A DNA stretch of 64,000 nt from contig OZ025206.1 of NCBI GenBank assembly GCA_964019055.1, positions 1,296,001 through 1,360,000 on the forward strand. Reading direction: 5' to 3'. Shown here one piece after another: positions 44,312-54,644 of the stretch. Numbering within the stretch: the first letter of the stretch is position 1; each line of letters opens with the position of its first letter. The notes beneath the pieces were generated by a model. It was given only the letters and a program-made list of their open reading frames with translations, was not told the origin of the DNA and ran no database searches. The DNA comes from Anthopleura xanthogrammica. Lineage: Eukaryota > Cnidaria > Anthozoa > Actiniaria > Actiniidae. Position numbers and translations under genes: made by a program.

Positions 44312-45882
44312 ATTTGACCGGTAAGTCCTTCATGTATGACTGATTATTATACATTTTACTCACTATCTCGTTTCTGATTGGCCGAGAGCCTTCAGCCAAT
44401 CCCTGATATCGTGTGAACTCGACATGATAAATGTATTATCTGTAAGTTTTACCTACAGATAATACATTTATCATGTCGAGTTCAAAGGTCACAATGGAAA
44501 TGGCAATACGTTTGCTATTTTTTTGAAAGCAGAATTATATTTATATTATAAGTTTACAAAATGTGTAATAAAACAATTATTGAATTTGGTTTTCGCATGA
44601 TATCGTAAATATCAAGACCTCGGCCATTTTATCTGCCTCAGCCTACGGCTTCGGCAGATAACACGGCCTTGGTCTTGATAATTTACGATATCATGCTCAA
44701 CCTCATCCAATAATTGTTTATTACAATGTCCTGGTGATGCTATGATACTACTGCTTTGTTACTAACATAGTAGTCTAGCGTATTCACTGTATTCACTGTT
44801 ATCTAGTGTTTTCACTGTATTCATGTGTATTCACTGCAATCATGTGTATTCACTGTTATCATGTGCATTCACTGTATTCATGTGTATTCACTGTATTCAT
44901 GTGTATTCACTGTATTCATGTGTATTCACTGTATTCACTGTATTCACTGTATTCATGTGTATTCACTGTATTCATGTGTATTCACTGTATTCACTGTATT
45001 CATGTGTATTCACTGTATTCATGTGTATTCACTGTATTCACTGTATTCACTGTATTCACTGTATTCACTGTATTCACTGTATTCACTGTATTCACTGTAT
45101 TCACTGTATTCATGTGTATTCACTGTATTCATGTGTATTCACTGTATTCACTGTATTCATGTGTAATCACTGTTATCTAGTGTATTCACTGTTATCTAGT
45201 GTAATCACTGTTATCTAGTGTATTCACTGTTATCTAGTGTAATCACTGTTATCTAGTGTATTCACTGTATTCACTGTTATCTAGTGTATTCACTGTTATC
45301 TAGTGTATTCACTGTTATCTAGTGTATTCACTGTTATCTAGTGTAATCACTGTTATCTAGTGTATTCACTGTATTCACTGTTATCTAGTGTATTCACTGT
45401 AATCTAGTGTATTCACTGTTATCTAGTGTATTCACTGTTATCTAGTGTATTCACTGTTATCTAGTGTATTCACTGTTATCTAGTGTATTCACTGTTATCT
45501 AGTGTATTCACTGTTATCTAGTGTATTCACTGTTATCTAGTGTATTCACTGTTATCTAGTGTATTCACTGTTATCTAGTGTATTCACTGTTATCTAGTGT
45601 ATTCACTGTTATCTAGTGTATTCACTGTTATCTAGTGTATTCACTGTATTCATGTGTATTCACTGTATTCATGTGTATTCACTGTTATCATGTGTATTCA
45701 CTGTTATCTAGTGTATTCACTGCAATCAAGCGTGAACAGTGAACAGTGAATACAGTGAAATTACTAAATAACAGTGAATACAGTGAATACGCTAGACTAC
45801 TATGTTAGTAACAAAGCAGTAGTATCATAGCATCACCAGGACGTTATAATCATGCATACATGAAGTACTTACCTTTTGACCA
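44312..45882. mobile_element. Compound foldback element with internal satellite
   Basis: An inner unit (44728-45842) has perfect 75-bp terminal inverted repeats, 44728-44802 against 45768-45842, beginning GTCCTGGTGATGCTATGATA. Between them lies a satellite of TGTATTCAC (9 bp) and TGTATTCACTGTTATCTAG (19 bp) units. An outer pair of arms (about 44318-44350 and 45845-45877, sharing CTTCATGTATG) encloses this unit and two further hairpins at 44415-44483 and 44568-44724. The layout of long termini plus internal tandem repeats is that of Foldback-type DNA elements. No transposase gene is present. Peptides read across the satellite are repeat artefacts. Confidence 0.85.
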
Positions 45883-45941
45883 ATACTGGACATGTCCCAC
45901 AGCAAAGCAAACAAAAATCGTTCAAGTTAGCTAGAAAAACG

Positions 45942-46013
45942 CGTTCACACTGGGTTATCGTATTTAGCTAGCTAATTGTGGTTTTAAGCTAGCTAAAAGT
46001 TCCAGTGTGAACG
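45942..46013. repeat. 72-bp hairpin (MITE-like)
   Basis: CGTTCACACTGG at 45942-45953 is complementary to CCAGTGTGAACG at 46002-46013. TTAGCTAGCTAA and AAGCTAGCTAA extend the pairing inside. Confidence 0.75.
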
Positions 46014-47164
46014 AACTTGTTGTTGTGCTTGTAAATTTCCTAAATTGCCTAATTAATTTGAGGTGAAAAACCACGAAGAACATGCGATCTAAAAGTTTAA
46101 AGAATGACTCGACACGCATAAAAGTCAAGCAGCTAATCAATGTTCTAGCTGTCACGCAAACAACAAATCGTAGCTCTATTGACTATGATCGTAACCACAG
46201 GTGTCCCAAGCTGGGTTTCTGTGGTATCATATCAGACTTATAAGGCAATGTATGGCGATCCTTAGAAAAAAATTAAAATTGAATAAATCATACAAATAAA
46301 TGTTCTAACTTATGTCTCGAATTTTCCTTTGAGTCTCTGTGAAGTTTCAGGTCATTTACATAAATATTGAGCGAGTATTGTGGTGGAGTATCCCTCGTAC
46401 TAAAAAATTTACCAATTTTTTAGTGAATTATTTATACATTTCCAATGTTCAGTTCTTCGTGAAGTGTCAAAAAATGGCTATTTTCAGAGGTCCTATAAAC
46501 ACATCTAAAACCTGGAGTACTTTGGAGTACTTTTGTATATATACAAGTATGAATTAACCCTTAAGCTAAGATATGATGGTATTAAAACGAAAAATACTCT
46601 TATAATTCCTGAGAAATAAGCATTTTGCCTACAACATCTGACACTCGAATCTTTAAAGCATATCAAGTCGCCTTTCTAAAATATCAATTTTTTTATGAGC
46701 CATTCCAAAAATATCATTACCTTTTGGTTTAAACATAAGTAGGATTGTTAAGAAACAACACAAGATTCACTTAAGGGTTAATACTTCCATAGCAACGATA
46801 AATAATTAATGGGAAAGTTTCAAGTGATTTATTTCATCTTTTTGATTTTGAATAAATTGGTGCTTAAACATTTTTAAAATGCGTTTTTTTTTTACCGTGT
46901 TTGAAATATAGGCGGTTTGACAAGGAATTTACTTCCACCAAATTCCTATTACGTTGTGATGGCAAATTGTACATTTCCAGTGCTGTAAGATGACGCTTTC
47001 TTGACAGTAAGAACGCTTCCTATAACCACGTGATATCATGACGTACTTCCCCACCCCCACTTCTCCGTGGTAAAGAATGCTTCGATGTTTTTACCGACAC
47101 TTAGCCAAAAATAGTTGTAGTAAAATAAAGCTTTATTAGTTCTTTGAATTCATTTATTATAAAG
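46014..47164. other. Gene-free stretch before the PAN/EGF/PLAT exons
   Basis: The signal-peptide exon expected for the next gene was not found here. Open frames such as 46339-46557 lack any hydrophobic leader or Cys pattern that would link to it. Confidence 0.4.
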
Positions 47165-47980
47165 AAACAGAAGCGACAGGATGGTGCAAGAATTTGGTGT
47201 TCCCCTTGAAGGAGGAAGGACACTATCTACGTCATCACAGTATTGAGAATTTAAGTGACGTCATACAAGATTGGTGCCGGATCACTTGTTACATGCACAA
47301 GCCCAAGTCATGCATGTCATATAACTATCATACAAGGTCTGCCACGTGTGAGATAAATGATGCAGATAAGTACAGCCACCCTGAGGACCTCATAAGGAAA
47401 GTGGGCTCAGTGTATGTTGGTACAGATGTAAGTATTTCATCTACTGTTTTAGTTGAGAAAATATTTGAGAGATGGTTCCTGTTAAAAGGTTTCCCCTTGA
47501 AATAAGATGAATAATATTAAAGCTTTACCATGCAGCTGTCTTTGATAATCTTCTTTATCAAGTATCTATCTCAGTGGCATTGAGTAAAACAAAACACTTT
47601 TCCAATGCGCGTGATTCTCCATTTGACATCCCTTTTTGACACAAGTATTTACTAACCTTTCTCAGTTGTCTTTGATAATCTTTGTGCTTTTGGTCCTCAG
47701 AATGCCTGCAGGAGTAACCCGTGTCCTCGAAATGCTACCTGTCAACCCAAGTTTTATACCCAGAGCTACTCATGCCTGTGTTCTCCTGGTTTTAGTGGCC
47801 CAAAATGCACAGGTAAATTTATATCTCTCTTGCTTTCCTTACTTTATGGCACGAGACATTGACTTGAACGGGCCTACTGTTCTTAAAATAACTGTTTATT
47901 TTTATTTTTGTGTATTTTGCCATTATGATATGCTTTGAGAACACGCATAGGCATTCTAGAGTCTGAATGTCTCGTTTGTG

Positions 47981-48014
<34 letters not shown>

Positions 48015-50382
48015 TGGTAGTGGTAGTGGTAGTGGTAGTGGTAGTGGTAGTGGTAGTGGTAGTGGTAGTGGTAGTGGTAGTGGTAGTGGTAGTGGTAGTG
48101 GTAGTGGTAGTGGTAGTGGTAGTGGTAGTGGTAGTGGTAGTGGTAGTGGTAGTGGTAGTGGTAGTGGTAGTGGTAGTGGTAGTGGTAGTGGTAGTGGTAG
48201 TGGTAGTGGTAGTGGTAGTGGTAGTGGTAGTGGTAGTGGTAGTGGTAGTGGTAGTGGTAGTGGTAGTGGTAGTGGTAGTGGTAGTGGTAGTGGTAGTGGT
48301 AGTGGTAGTGGTAGTGGTAGTGGTAGTGGTAGTGGTAGTGGTAGTGGTAGTGGTAGTGGTAGTGGTAGTGGTAGTGGTAGTGGTAGTGGTAGTGGTAGTG
48401 GTAGTGGTAGTGGTAGTGGTAGTGGTAGTGGTAGTGGTAGTGGTAGTGGTAGTGGTAGTGGTAGTGGTAGTGGTAGTGGTAGTGGTAGTGGTAGTGGTAG
48501 TGGTAGTGGTAGTGGTAGTGGTAGTGGTAGTGGTAGTGGTAGTGGTAGTGGTAGTGGTAGTGGTAGTGGTAGTGGTAGTGGTAGTGGTAGTGGTAGTGGT
48601 AGTGGTAGTGGTAGTGGTAGTGGTAGTGGTAGTGGTAGTGGTAGTGGTAGTGGTAGTATAATTACTATTATTATCATCATCATTTTTTGCCTTGGTTTCC
48701 GAGATAAACAAAACCCATTTCAAAGACATTTATTGTAGCTGGTCTAATTGTTGTGTTTTCTATTGATGTAGATATTGAAGAATGCGAAACTGATGCTCAC
48801 AACTGTTCTGCTGACCGCACCTGTGTGAACACTAAGAGCTCTTTTGAGTGTAGATGCAATAATGGTTACAAGATGTTTGAAAACAACTGCACGAAAATTT
48901 GTAAGACAACTCATTTGTACAGTTTAAATAAGTCAATCAATCAATCATAGATGGATGGATGGATGGATGGATGGATGGATGGATGGATGGATGGATGGAT
49001 GGATGGGTGGATGGGTGGATGGGTGGATGGGTGGATGGGTGGATGGGTGGATGGATGGGTGGATGGGTGGATGGGGGGATGGGGGGATGGGGGGATGGGG
49101 GGATGGGGGGATGGGGGGATGGGGGGATGGGGGGATGGGGGGATGGGGGGATGGGGGGATGGGGGGATGGGGGGATGGGGGGATGGGGGGATGGGGGGAT
49201 GGGGGGATGGGGGGATGGATGGATGGATGGATAGATAATATCTAATACCGTCTTTCTCTTTTGTTCAGTTGCAGATTATGTTATCACTGTGTACACGATG
49301 GACGTGAATGGTGGCGGTACTGATGCCAATGTATTCATCGAACTCCATGGATCTCAATTCAAGAAAAATATAAATTCTTTAAAAGTAAAGCTCTTCGGAG
49401 TCTTTGAACAAGGAAGGTAAGAGAAATAATTGCAAGCTGCACACGAACATTGATTCATATTTGTTTGATATGTCATCAAGACATGTCATCAAACTCTGGC
49501 TCTAGAGCAGTTTTAGTATGAATGGGAAACATACGGTACTGACTCACAGCACGTATACGACATGCGGTAACATTGAAATAGCTTCGCATTGTCTTCCAGT
49601 AATTCATCCAATCACAACTCGTAGTTACGGCTACGGTAAGATAAGGTAAAGCTACAGAACAGCTGCAGTGCTTTGTTACTGCTAATCACCACCGCAAGTA
49701 CAACTTATTTCAGCCTATACAAGGAACTGTGTAGAGAAGCAAAACAATGTCATTGCATGCAGCTAAATGCTAAACCTAGACCAAGTTTCTGGGTAAATCG
49801 GTCAAAGAAAATTCAAAGCGCTTTGATCTGGAGCTTTCATCGCTCCATTTAAATGAGCACTATAATATAGCTGGCATTTAGTTTATCTATGTATTTCTTG
49901 TATTTGTAACACGATGGTAGAGAGATTGATTTCGATTTTGCAAAGACAAAATCAATCTCTCTACCATCGTGTTACAAATACAAGAATTACATAGATAAAC
50001 TAAATGCCAGCTATATTATAGTGCTCATTTAAATGTAACTTTTCAATTGGAATTTCAGTGTTGACACAATGACGCTCAACGGTAAACTGCCAAATATGGA
50101 ATCGCTTTCCAAAATAACGATGAGTCATGATAACACAGGATCTTATCCATCGTGGTACTTGGCAAAGGTAAGAGAAAAATAGATATATGTTAAATTAAAG
50201 CAACGGAGAAACCAGACCAGACCAATGTGTAATTGAAACCCTTTTCAATTTTGTAGGTCATGGTTGACAACAAGACTCAACGTATTAGGTACACCTTCCA
50301 ATGTGGATACTATTGTGTGTTAGGAGGGTCTCTACCGTTGTCAGAGGACATAAAGCCAACAAAAAAAGCTGAGCATTACTAG
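47165..50382 (+). CDS. PAN-EGF-EGF(Ca)-PLAT secreted-type protein, 5' end missing
   Basis: This is an extracellular mosaic protein, probably an adhesion or matrix component; no enzyme domain is seen. Six exons join in one frame: 47165(or 47171)-47427, 47701-47812, 48772-48900, 49269-49416, 50059-50167 and 50257-50382 (TAG). All internal junctions have GT/AG sites and compatible phases (0, 1, 1, 2, 0). The first exon encodes a PAN/apple domain starting [19 protein letters not shown], with CRITCYM and [13 protein letters not shown]. The next encodes a six-Cys EGF ([12 protein letters not shown] onward). The third begins DIEEC, the calcium-binding EGF consensus. Exons 4-6 form a PLAT/LH2 domain with [16 protein letters not shown] and [16 protein letters not shown]. 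The start exon with a signal peptide was not found, so the N-terminus is unknown. Large simple-sequence arrays sit in introns 2 and 3 and a near-perfect hairpin in intron 4. ATTAAA at about 50868 is a candidate poly(A) signal. Confidence 0.85.
47980..48657. repeat. Perfect (GGTAGT)n array in an intron
   Basis: Several AGT units are followed by about 108 identical GGTAGT hexamers from about 48009 to 48656, with no substitution that I can see. It lies in intron 2 of the PAN/EGF/PLAT gene, between the two EGF exons. The plus (sense) strand has no C. Frames across it read poly(Ser-Gly), poly-Val or poly-Thr and are not coding. Confidence 0.98.
48947..49231. repeat. (GGAT)n to (GGGGGGAT)n array in an intron
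   Basis: GGAT units give way to GGGTGGAT and then to about 18 units of GGGGGGAT (49073-49217) before returning to GGAT. The G6 tracts with AT loops fit a strong G-quadruplex pattern on the sense strand. It lies in intron 3 of the PAN/EGF/PLAT gene, just after the second EGF exon. Confidence 0.97.
49846..50034. repeat. Near-perfect 87-bp-arm hairpin in an intron
   Basis: Bases 49846-49932 pair with 49948-50034 with only about two mismatches and a 15-base loop. The ends are CATTTAAATGAGCACTATAA and its complement. It ends 24 bases before the acceptor of the fifth exon of the PAN/EGF/PLAT gene. Confidence 0.92.
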
Positions 50383-51324
50383 GTATTGAACATCAAGGTT
50401 CACAACAACATAATATTATTCGACAGGATCTTGAGTTGTCTAAATTCCCACAGAAGTTTTCCCACAAATCAAGAGCCAGAAAAATCCCTACACCCCAGTA
50501 CATTAAGTAGTTTTAAGAGTTAATTATTTTCTACTTTCATCAGTTCATATAATTCATAATTCACACTGATTTGTAAACAACTTTATTACCTCACATGTGT
50601 TGCCTATTTACTTTTTTGTTCTATATAACTATATTTCTGTTTTTGCTTGACCATTATTTTGTTTCTTTCTCTTTTTATATTTATTATTATAACTACTTTG
50701 TATTATTTACAAAATCTCTCAAGACTCTTTTCTGGCCTAACATTGTAAATAATTTTTGTGGGTAATTGAATGTGTAGATCAGTCTTCCAGCTGTTACAAT
50801 TAACCAATGTCCATAAAATATGTAAATTTATTTCTTTATATGTAAATGTAGTAATCTGTGACATAATTAAAAGAATCTTGAATCTTGAATCATATTGTAC
50901 CACAAAGCGAAAAGTAGATATTGACAATCATAGAAAATAATGGATAAACCATGCATGCAGTCTAGTCCTGAATAGACCTTAGCAGCATTTACTTCAAATA
51001 CCTTGTATGTAATGCATTATAATGCAATATGGGACTCGGTTAGAGAAAAAAATATAAGAAATCTTGCATGTTGTCTCAAAATCAATGCGGCTGAGGTGTA
51101 TTGAAGATCACATTAATTATTCACTATCTAAATTTGATAATATTCCAATAACAGTGTCAACAGACACATGCAGGGCTTTTATCAGATGTTACACCCATCA
51201 GGGTCATCTCTAAAAAATTGTAAATATTTCCCCCCACTTTATACTGAAAGTTATACAGGTAATAGCTGTTGCCATCAATATAACCAGAGCATCAGCAATC
51301 TTATTTGTCGTGATATATAGTTAT
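50383..51324. other. 3' UTR and intergenic sequence
   Basis: This includes the 3' UTR of the PAN/EGF/PLAT gene, probably to shortly after ATTAAA at about 50868. No further gene was recognised. Confidence 0.5.
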
Positions 51325-51480
51325 CAACCCCGTGCTTAAGAAACTTCCCCAATGATGATATAAGGTGGTTAATTATATACCTTATACCTTGATGGCTATG
51401 AGATATATCAACCCTTGGCTTCGCCTTGGGTTGATATATCTCATAGCCACCTCGGTAGCGGTATAGATAACCTTAACTTT
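51325..51480. repeat. Dispersed repeat, copy 2, with 21-bp hairpin
   Basis: This copy shares AATGATGATATAAGGTGGT and the preceding AGTTATCAAC...CTTAAGAAACTT block with 24683-24800. Here GGCTATGAGATATATCAACC at about 51402 pairs with its complement at about 51429-51448 around a CTTCG-containing loop. Confidence 0.75.
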
Positions 51481-51555
51481 ACATACGGTAATACACTAAT
51501 TTGTAGCTGTTTTACATTTATACATAGAGCATGTTCTGAACAGGGGGAAACATCT

Positions 51556-52707
51556 TCACAATTTCATTAAGAGGTTGTGTCTCCACAAGTTAAGAACCAT
51601 CTCTCTCCTTCTTGCAAATGTCTTCTCCATCATTGCTTTTATAGCTCCATGGTCTTTTCTCACTTTCTTCCATTCCTGCTTCATTTCAAGAATTAAGTTC
51701 TTCACTTGCTCTTCACTTTCTTCTGATGTCGGTACAACCATCCAGGCTTTCTGTTTTGAGGGGGTTGGATTACCTGAAGCTTTTTGTTCCTGGCTTTCTG
51801 TGTCTTGGGCTGTTCTTTTTCGTTGAAGCTTTTTAAAACGATTCAGACATGATCTTTAACTTCAAAGGCCCCCTACATACATAAATGTATTAGCCATGTT
51901 TTAGACATGCATGCACTATTACATGTATATTGGTTCATACAATTTTGAAAAGATAAAATTCAGAAATTTTCAATGACTTTTTAAGGAAAAAAGTGCAGTT
52001 TACTACTTTTCAAGGACTTCAAGACAAATGGTGAAACTCAATGACTTTCCAAGGTTGAATGAACCATGATGTACATAAATTATGAAGAACAAAAATTAAT
52101 TGCTTTACACGACTGTACTTGAAACTATGACCATATTTGCTTACCCAAGGCTTAGTATCCTTGCTGAGTAGAGGGGCTTTCAAAAAAGGATAAGCTTCAA
52201 TTCCCGGGGGGGGGACTCCCTTATAAAAGGGGGCGGGGGTCCTCGTCGTCCCTTTTAGGGTTTGAAATCAGTGTTTTGGTCCCGCTTAGGGTGATAATGA
52301 CGAGAATGCCCACTAGCTGAGTTTTGTGGTCCCACTTAGGGTGTAAGATCAGGAACAATGCTTCTTTTCAAAGATTGATTTTTATTTTAATCCCATTTTT
52401 GGATTGTGTCACTTATTGATTGGTCCCTCTTAGGGGTGAAATTTCATCACTGCCACGCCCATCATCTCAAAATACAGGTCCCTTTTAGGGGTCATTTTCA
52501 AAATTTCCGACGAGGACCCCCGCCCCCTTTTATGAGGGAGTCCCCCCCCCGGGCTTCAATTATCATCTTGGCAACAGCTTCCCATTCTCTAATGTTAGGG
52601 CTGCGTGTAAAGCTTTGCACGCTAGTGCATACATCACGTACCATCTCATTTATCAGATTTGGTGTTATGAACTTCTTGACCAGTCCAGCCTCAACAGCAC
52701 ATGAAAA
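51556..52707 (-). pseudogene. Possible SAMD3-like gene remnant split by a MITE
   Basis: Two minus-strand coding-like blocks were found. The upstream block (52145-52707) follows an AG acceptor and reads PNLINEMVRDVC, then NIREWEAVAKMIIEA; it is interrupted by a 351-bp element and resumes YPFLKAPLLSKDTKPW before a GTAAGC donor. The downstream block (about 51556-51850) reads CLNRFKKLQRKRTAQ and then WMVVPTSEESEEQ to a stop near 51556. The pattern 'WEAVAK..YPFLK..L...KPW' followed by 'NRFK..RKR' resembles a region of SAMD3-like proteins that is common in cnidarian and fish genomes; this is from memory of the pattern. The two blocks do not join in one clean phase at the expected acceptor, which together with the insertion argues for a decayed copy. 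Confidence 0.4.
52203..52553. mobile_element. 351-bp MITE with 8-bp target duplication (hAT-like)
   Basis: The termini are CCCGGGGGGGGGACTCCCTT and the complementary GAGGGAGTCCCCCCCCCGGG, extended by GGGGGCGGGGGTCCTCGTCG and its complement. The octamer CTTCAATT stands at both sides (52195-52202 and 52554-52561). Eight-base duplications are typical of hAT transposons. The interior is repeats of GGTCCC(A/G)CTTAGGGTG type and is non-coding. The insertion sits in the coding-like block of the adjacent pseudogene. Confidence 0.88.
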
Positions 52708-52802
52708 CTAAAATGAATGAAATGAAAATAGTATGTATACTAAAAATAAATAAATAAATACCCTCCATACCAAGCACCAAGCCAGATATTAATGCATGAG
52801 TC

Positions 52803-52925
52803 AATGTAAACCCCGACCCCCCCCCCCCCCCCCCGGGACAAGGTGGGGATAAGTATGGGAAATGTTGGGAAATGTAGGGGATTTGAGGCCATATTCATCC
52901 CCCAGGGGGTCGGGGCTGGATAGCG
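52803..52925. repeat. Poly-C tract with CCCCGACCCC inverted ends
   Basis: A run of about 20 C at 52817-52836 is followed by GGGACAAGGTGGGGATAAG. The start AACCCCGACCCCC is mirrored by GGGGGTCGGGG near 52904-52915, so this may be another small foldback element. Confidence 0.6.
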
Positions 52926-53107
52926 TTGGTATCTTGTCCGTCCCCAGGGTAGGTGGGGATTCGTTATGAGCCTGCAGATGTACTTTTAATGGTACTGAAG
53001 GCGAATTTGATTAACGATCCGGCGGTTAAGTATTACTGACGTAACGAACATCGCGCGGTCGCGTTGCTGTTGTTACAACCAGAGCCACGGAACGGCCGTT
53101 ACTGGAA

Positions 53108-53505
53108 TAAGGCCCCGTCCACACTAGTGCGTTTTAGTTTGAAAACGCATACATTTTGATGCGTTTAGGCCTTCCGTCCACACTAAAACGCTGAGCGTAT
53201 CATCAAAAACGCATCGATTTGAAAACGCTCTTGAAAGTGGATCAAAATGAAAACGCATACATATCGTATTAGTGTGGACGGTTGAAAACGCATCGAAATG
53301 AAAACGCTCACGTCATATGTACTATTTTAGCATGCGCATATTGTCAAACTTATGTCACGCCATCGTTTTGATCGTTTTTGAGCGTATTAGTTTGGACGGT
53401 CGAAAGCGAAGCAAAACGGTAGTGTGGACGCGAATCGATCGATGCGTTTTCAGATCAAACGAAAACGGATCCAAATGAAAACGCACTAGTGTGGACGGGG
53501 CCTTA
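53108..53505. mobile_element. MITE with 28-bp perfect ends (GGCCCCGTCCACACTAG type)
   Basis: TAAGGCCCCGTCCACACTAG at the left end has its exact complement at the right end, and the pairing extends through GTGCGTTTT. The interior is rich in AAAACGC and TGTGGACG motifs in both orientations. Non-coding. Short TIR-type elements with this GGCCCCGTCCACACTA style of end occur in many animal genomes; the target duplication here is unclear. Confidence 0.85.
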
Positions 53506-53814
53506 GTACAAACCTTTGGAGTAAAACTTAATTTTAGCAGCAAAGGAACACAAACGCGAGATAAGTAAACAAGTATAACGTTCATTTGATTCAAATAATC
53601 GGGGGGAAACTATAGAAATCCAACCACTTTAGGTGTCCTAGTGCCCTTGGTCAAATACCGGTTTTAAGTGCTAGCAGTTCGTGCCGCAGCTATGTCGCCG
53701 CCAATTCAAACATGATCGAAATTTAGTGCAACTCGCTGCGATTTGGGTCGCGATAAAATCGCCATTGAAATCGCCGCTCAAGTCGCGCGATAAATTTGCT
53801 AGTGTAAACGGGCC

Positions 53815-54440
53815 TTAAGGGGGGACTTACCTATTTACCAGCCACAGTTGCTAAGGAAAGGATTTAAAAATGCTTAAGAGGTTTTTCTAATGTTTTAAGC
53901 TCATGATGAAACCAATTTGTGAAATGGACCATTTTTTGATATGTGTGATGACGTCATTACTCTTGCGTCATTAATGACGTCATATTTCATAAAAAGTTAA
54001 AAAACAAGCGTGCAATAGGTCCGTTTGACCCAAAAATTAGCGAAATTATAGCTGACATGAATTGGAACAAAGTTAAGCATGGATTTTACTCTACGTTAAG
54101 AGAGTGGGAAAATATTTAGATTAAAAAAATTCAACATGGCTTGGTAGCCTGGCCTTTTCACCGTTTTCAAAAATAATGCTTAACTTTGTTTCAATTCATA
54201 TCATCTATGATTTCGCTTATTTGTGGGCCAATCCGACCAAATGCACGCTTGTTTTTTAATTTTTAATGAACTATGACGTCATAAATTGCGTAAGAGAGAT
54301 GACGTCATCGCACATATCAGAAAATTATCCATTTTACAAATTGATTTTATCTATGAAGTTATAATATAAGAAAAACCTTTTAGAGATTTAAATCCTTTCC
54401 ATAGCAACCGTGGCTGGTAAATAGGTAAGTCCCCCCTTAA
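53815..54440. mobile_element. Long foldback MITE flanked by TTAA (copy 2)
   Basis: The ends are TTAAGGGGGGACTTACCTAT and its complement, with TTAA at 53815-53818 and 54437-54440. The interior matches the element at 19494-20107 when one copy is reversed: ACAAGCGTGCA, TGACGTCAT boxes and GCTTAACTTTGTTTCAATTC are shared. It ends 205 bases upstream of the GATAD1 start codon, so its right half may lie in that promoter region. Confidence 0.88.
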
Positions 54441-54517
54441 CTGTTCAAGCTCTAACACGAACATTGATAATCAGCGGTATTATGATCTCTTCCCATGCGC
54501 ACAACAGATAACAAACA

Positions 54518-54527
54518 AAGATGGCGG
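54518..54527 (+). promoter_or_regulatory. YY1-type motif upstream of GATAD1
   Basis: AAGATGGCGG matches the YY1 core commonly found close to the transcription start of housekeeping genes. It lies 118 bases before the GATAD1 ATG. Its own ATG opens only a short upstream frame. Confidence 0.45.
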
Positions 54528-54644
54528 ACAAAGCGAAGAAAAAGTTGAACTTCAAATAGTCGAACTTTTTTAGCGATTTTTACTCATCTATACCACATTT
54601 TTCATATTATTTTAAGCTCAAAATCAAGGGATCTTAGCTTCAAG

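Noticed and set aside
44806..45218. Open frames encoding repeated CIHCIHVYSLYS-type peptides
   Set aside because: They are by-products of the 9-bp unit of the satellite; no splice or start context supports translation.
47935..48738. Long open frames of poly(Ser-Gly), poly-Val, poly-Thr and Leu-Pro
   Set aside because: They are translations of the (GGTAGT)n microsatellite inside an intron bounded by good splice sites.
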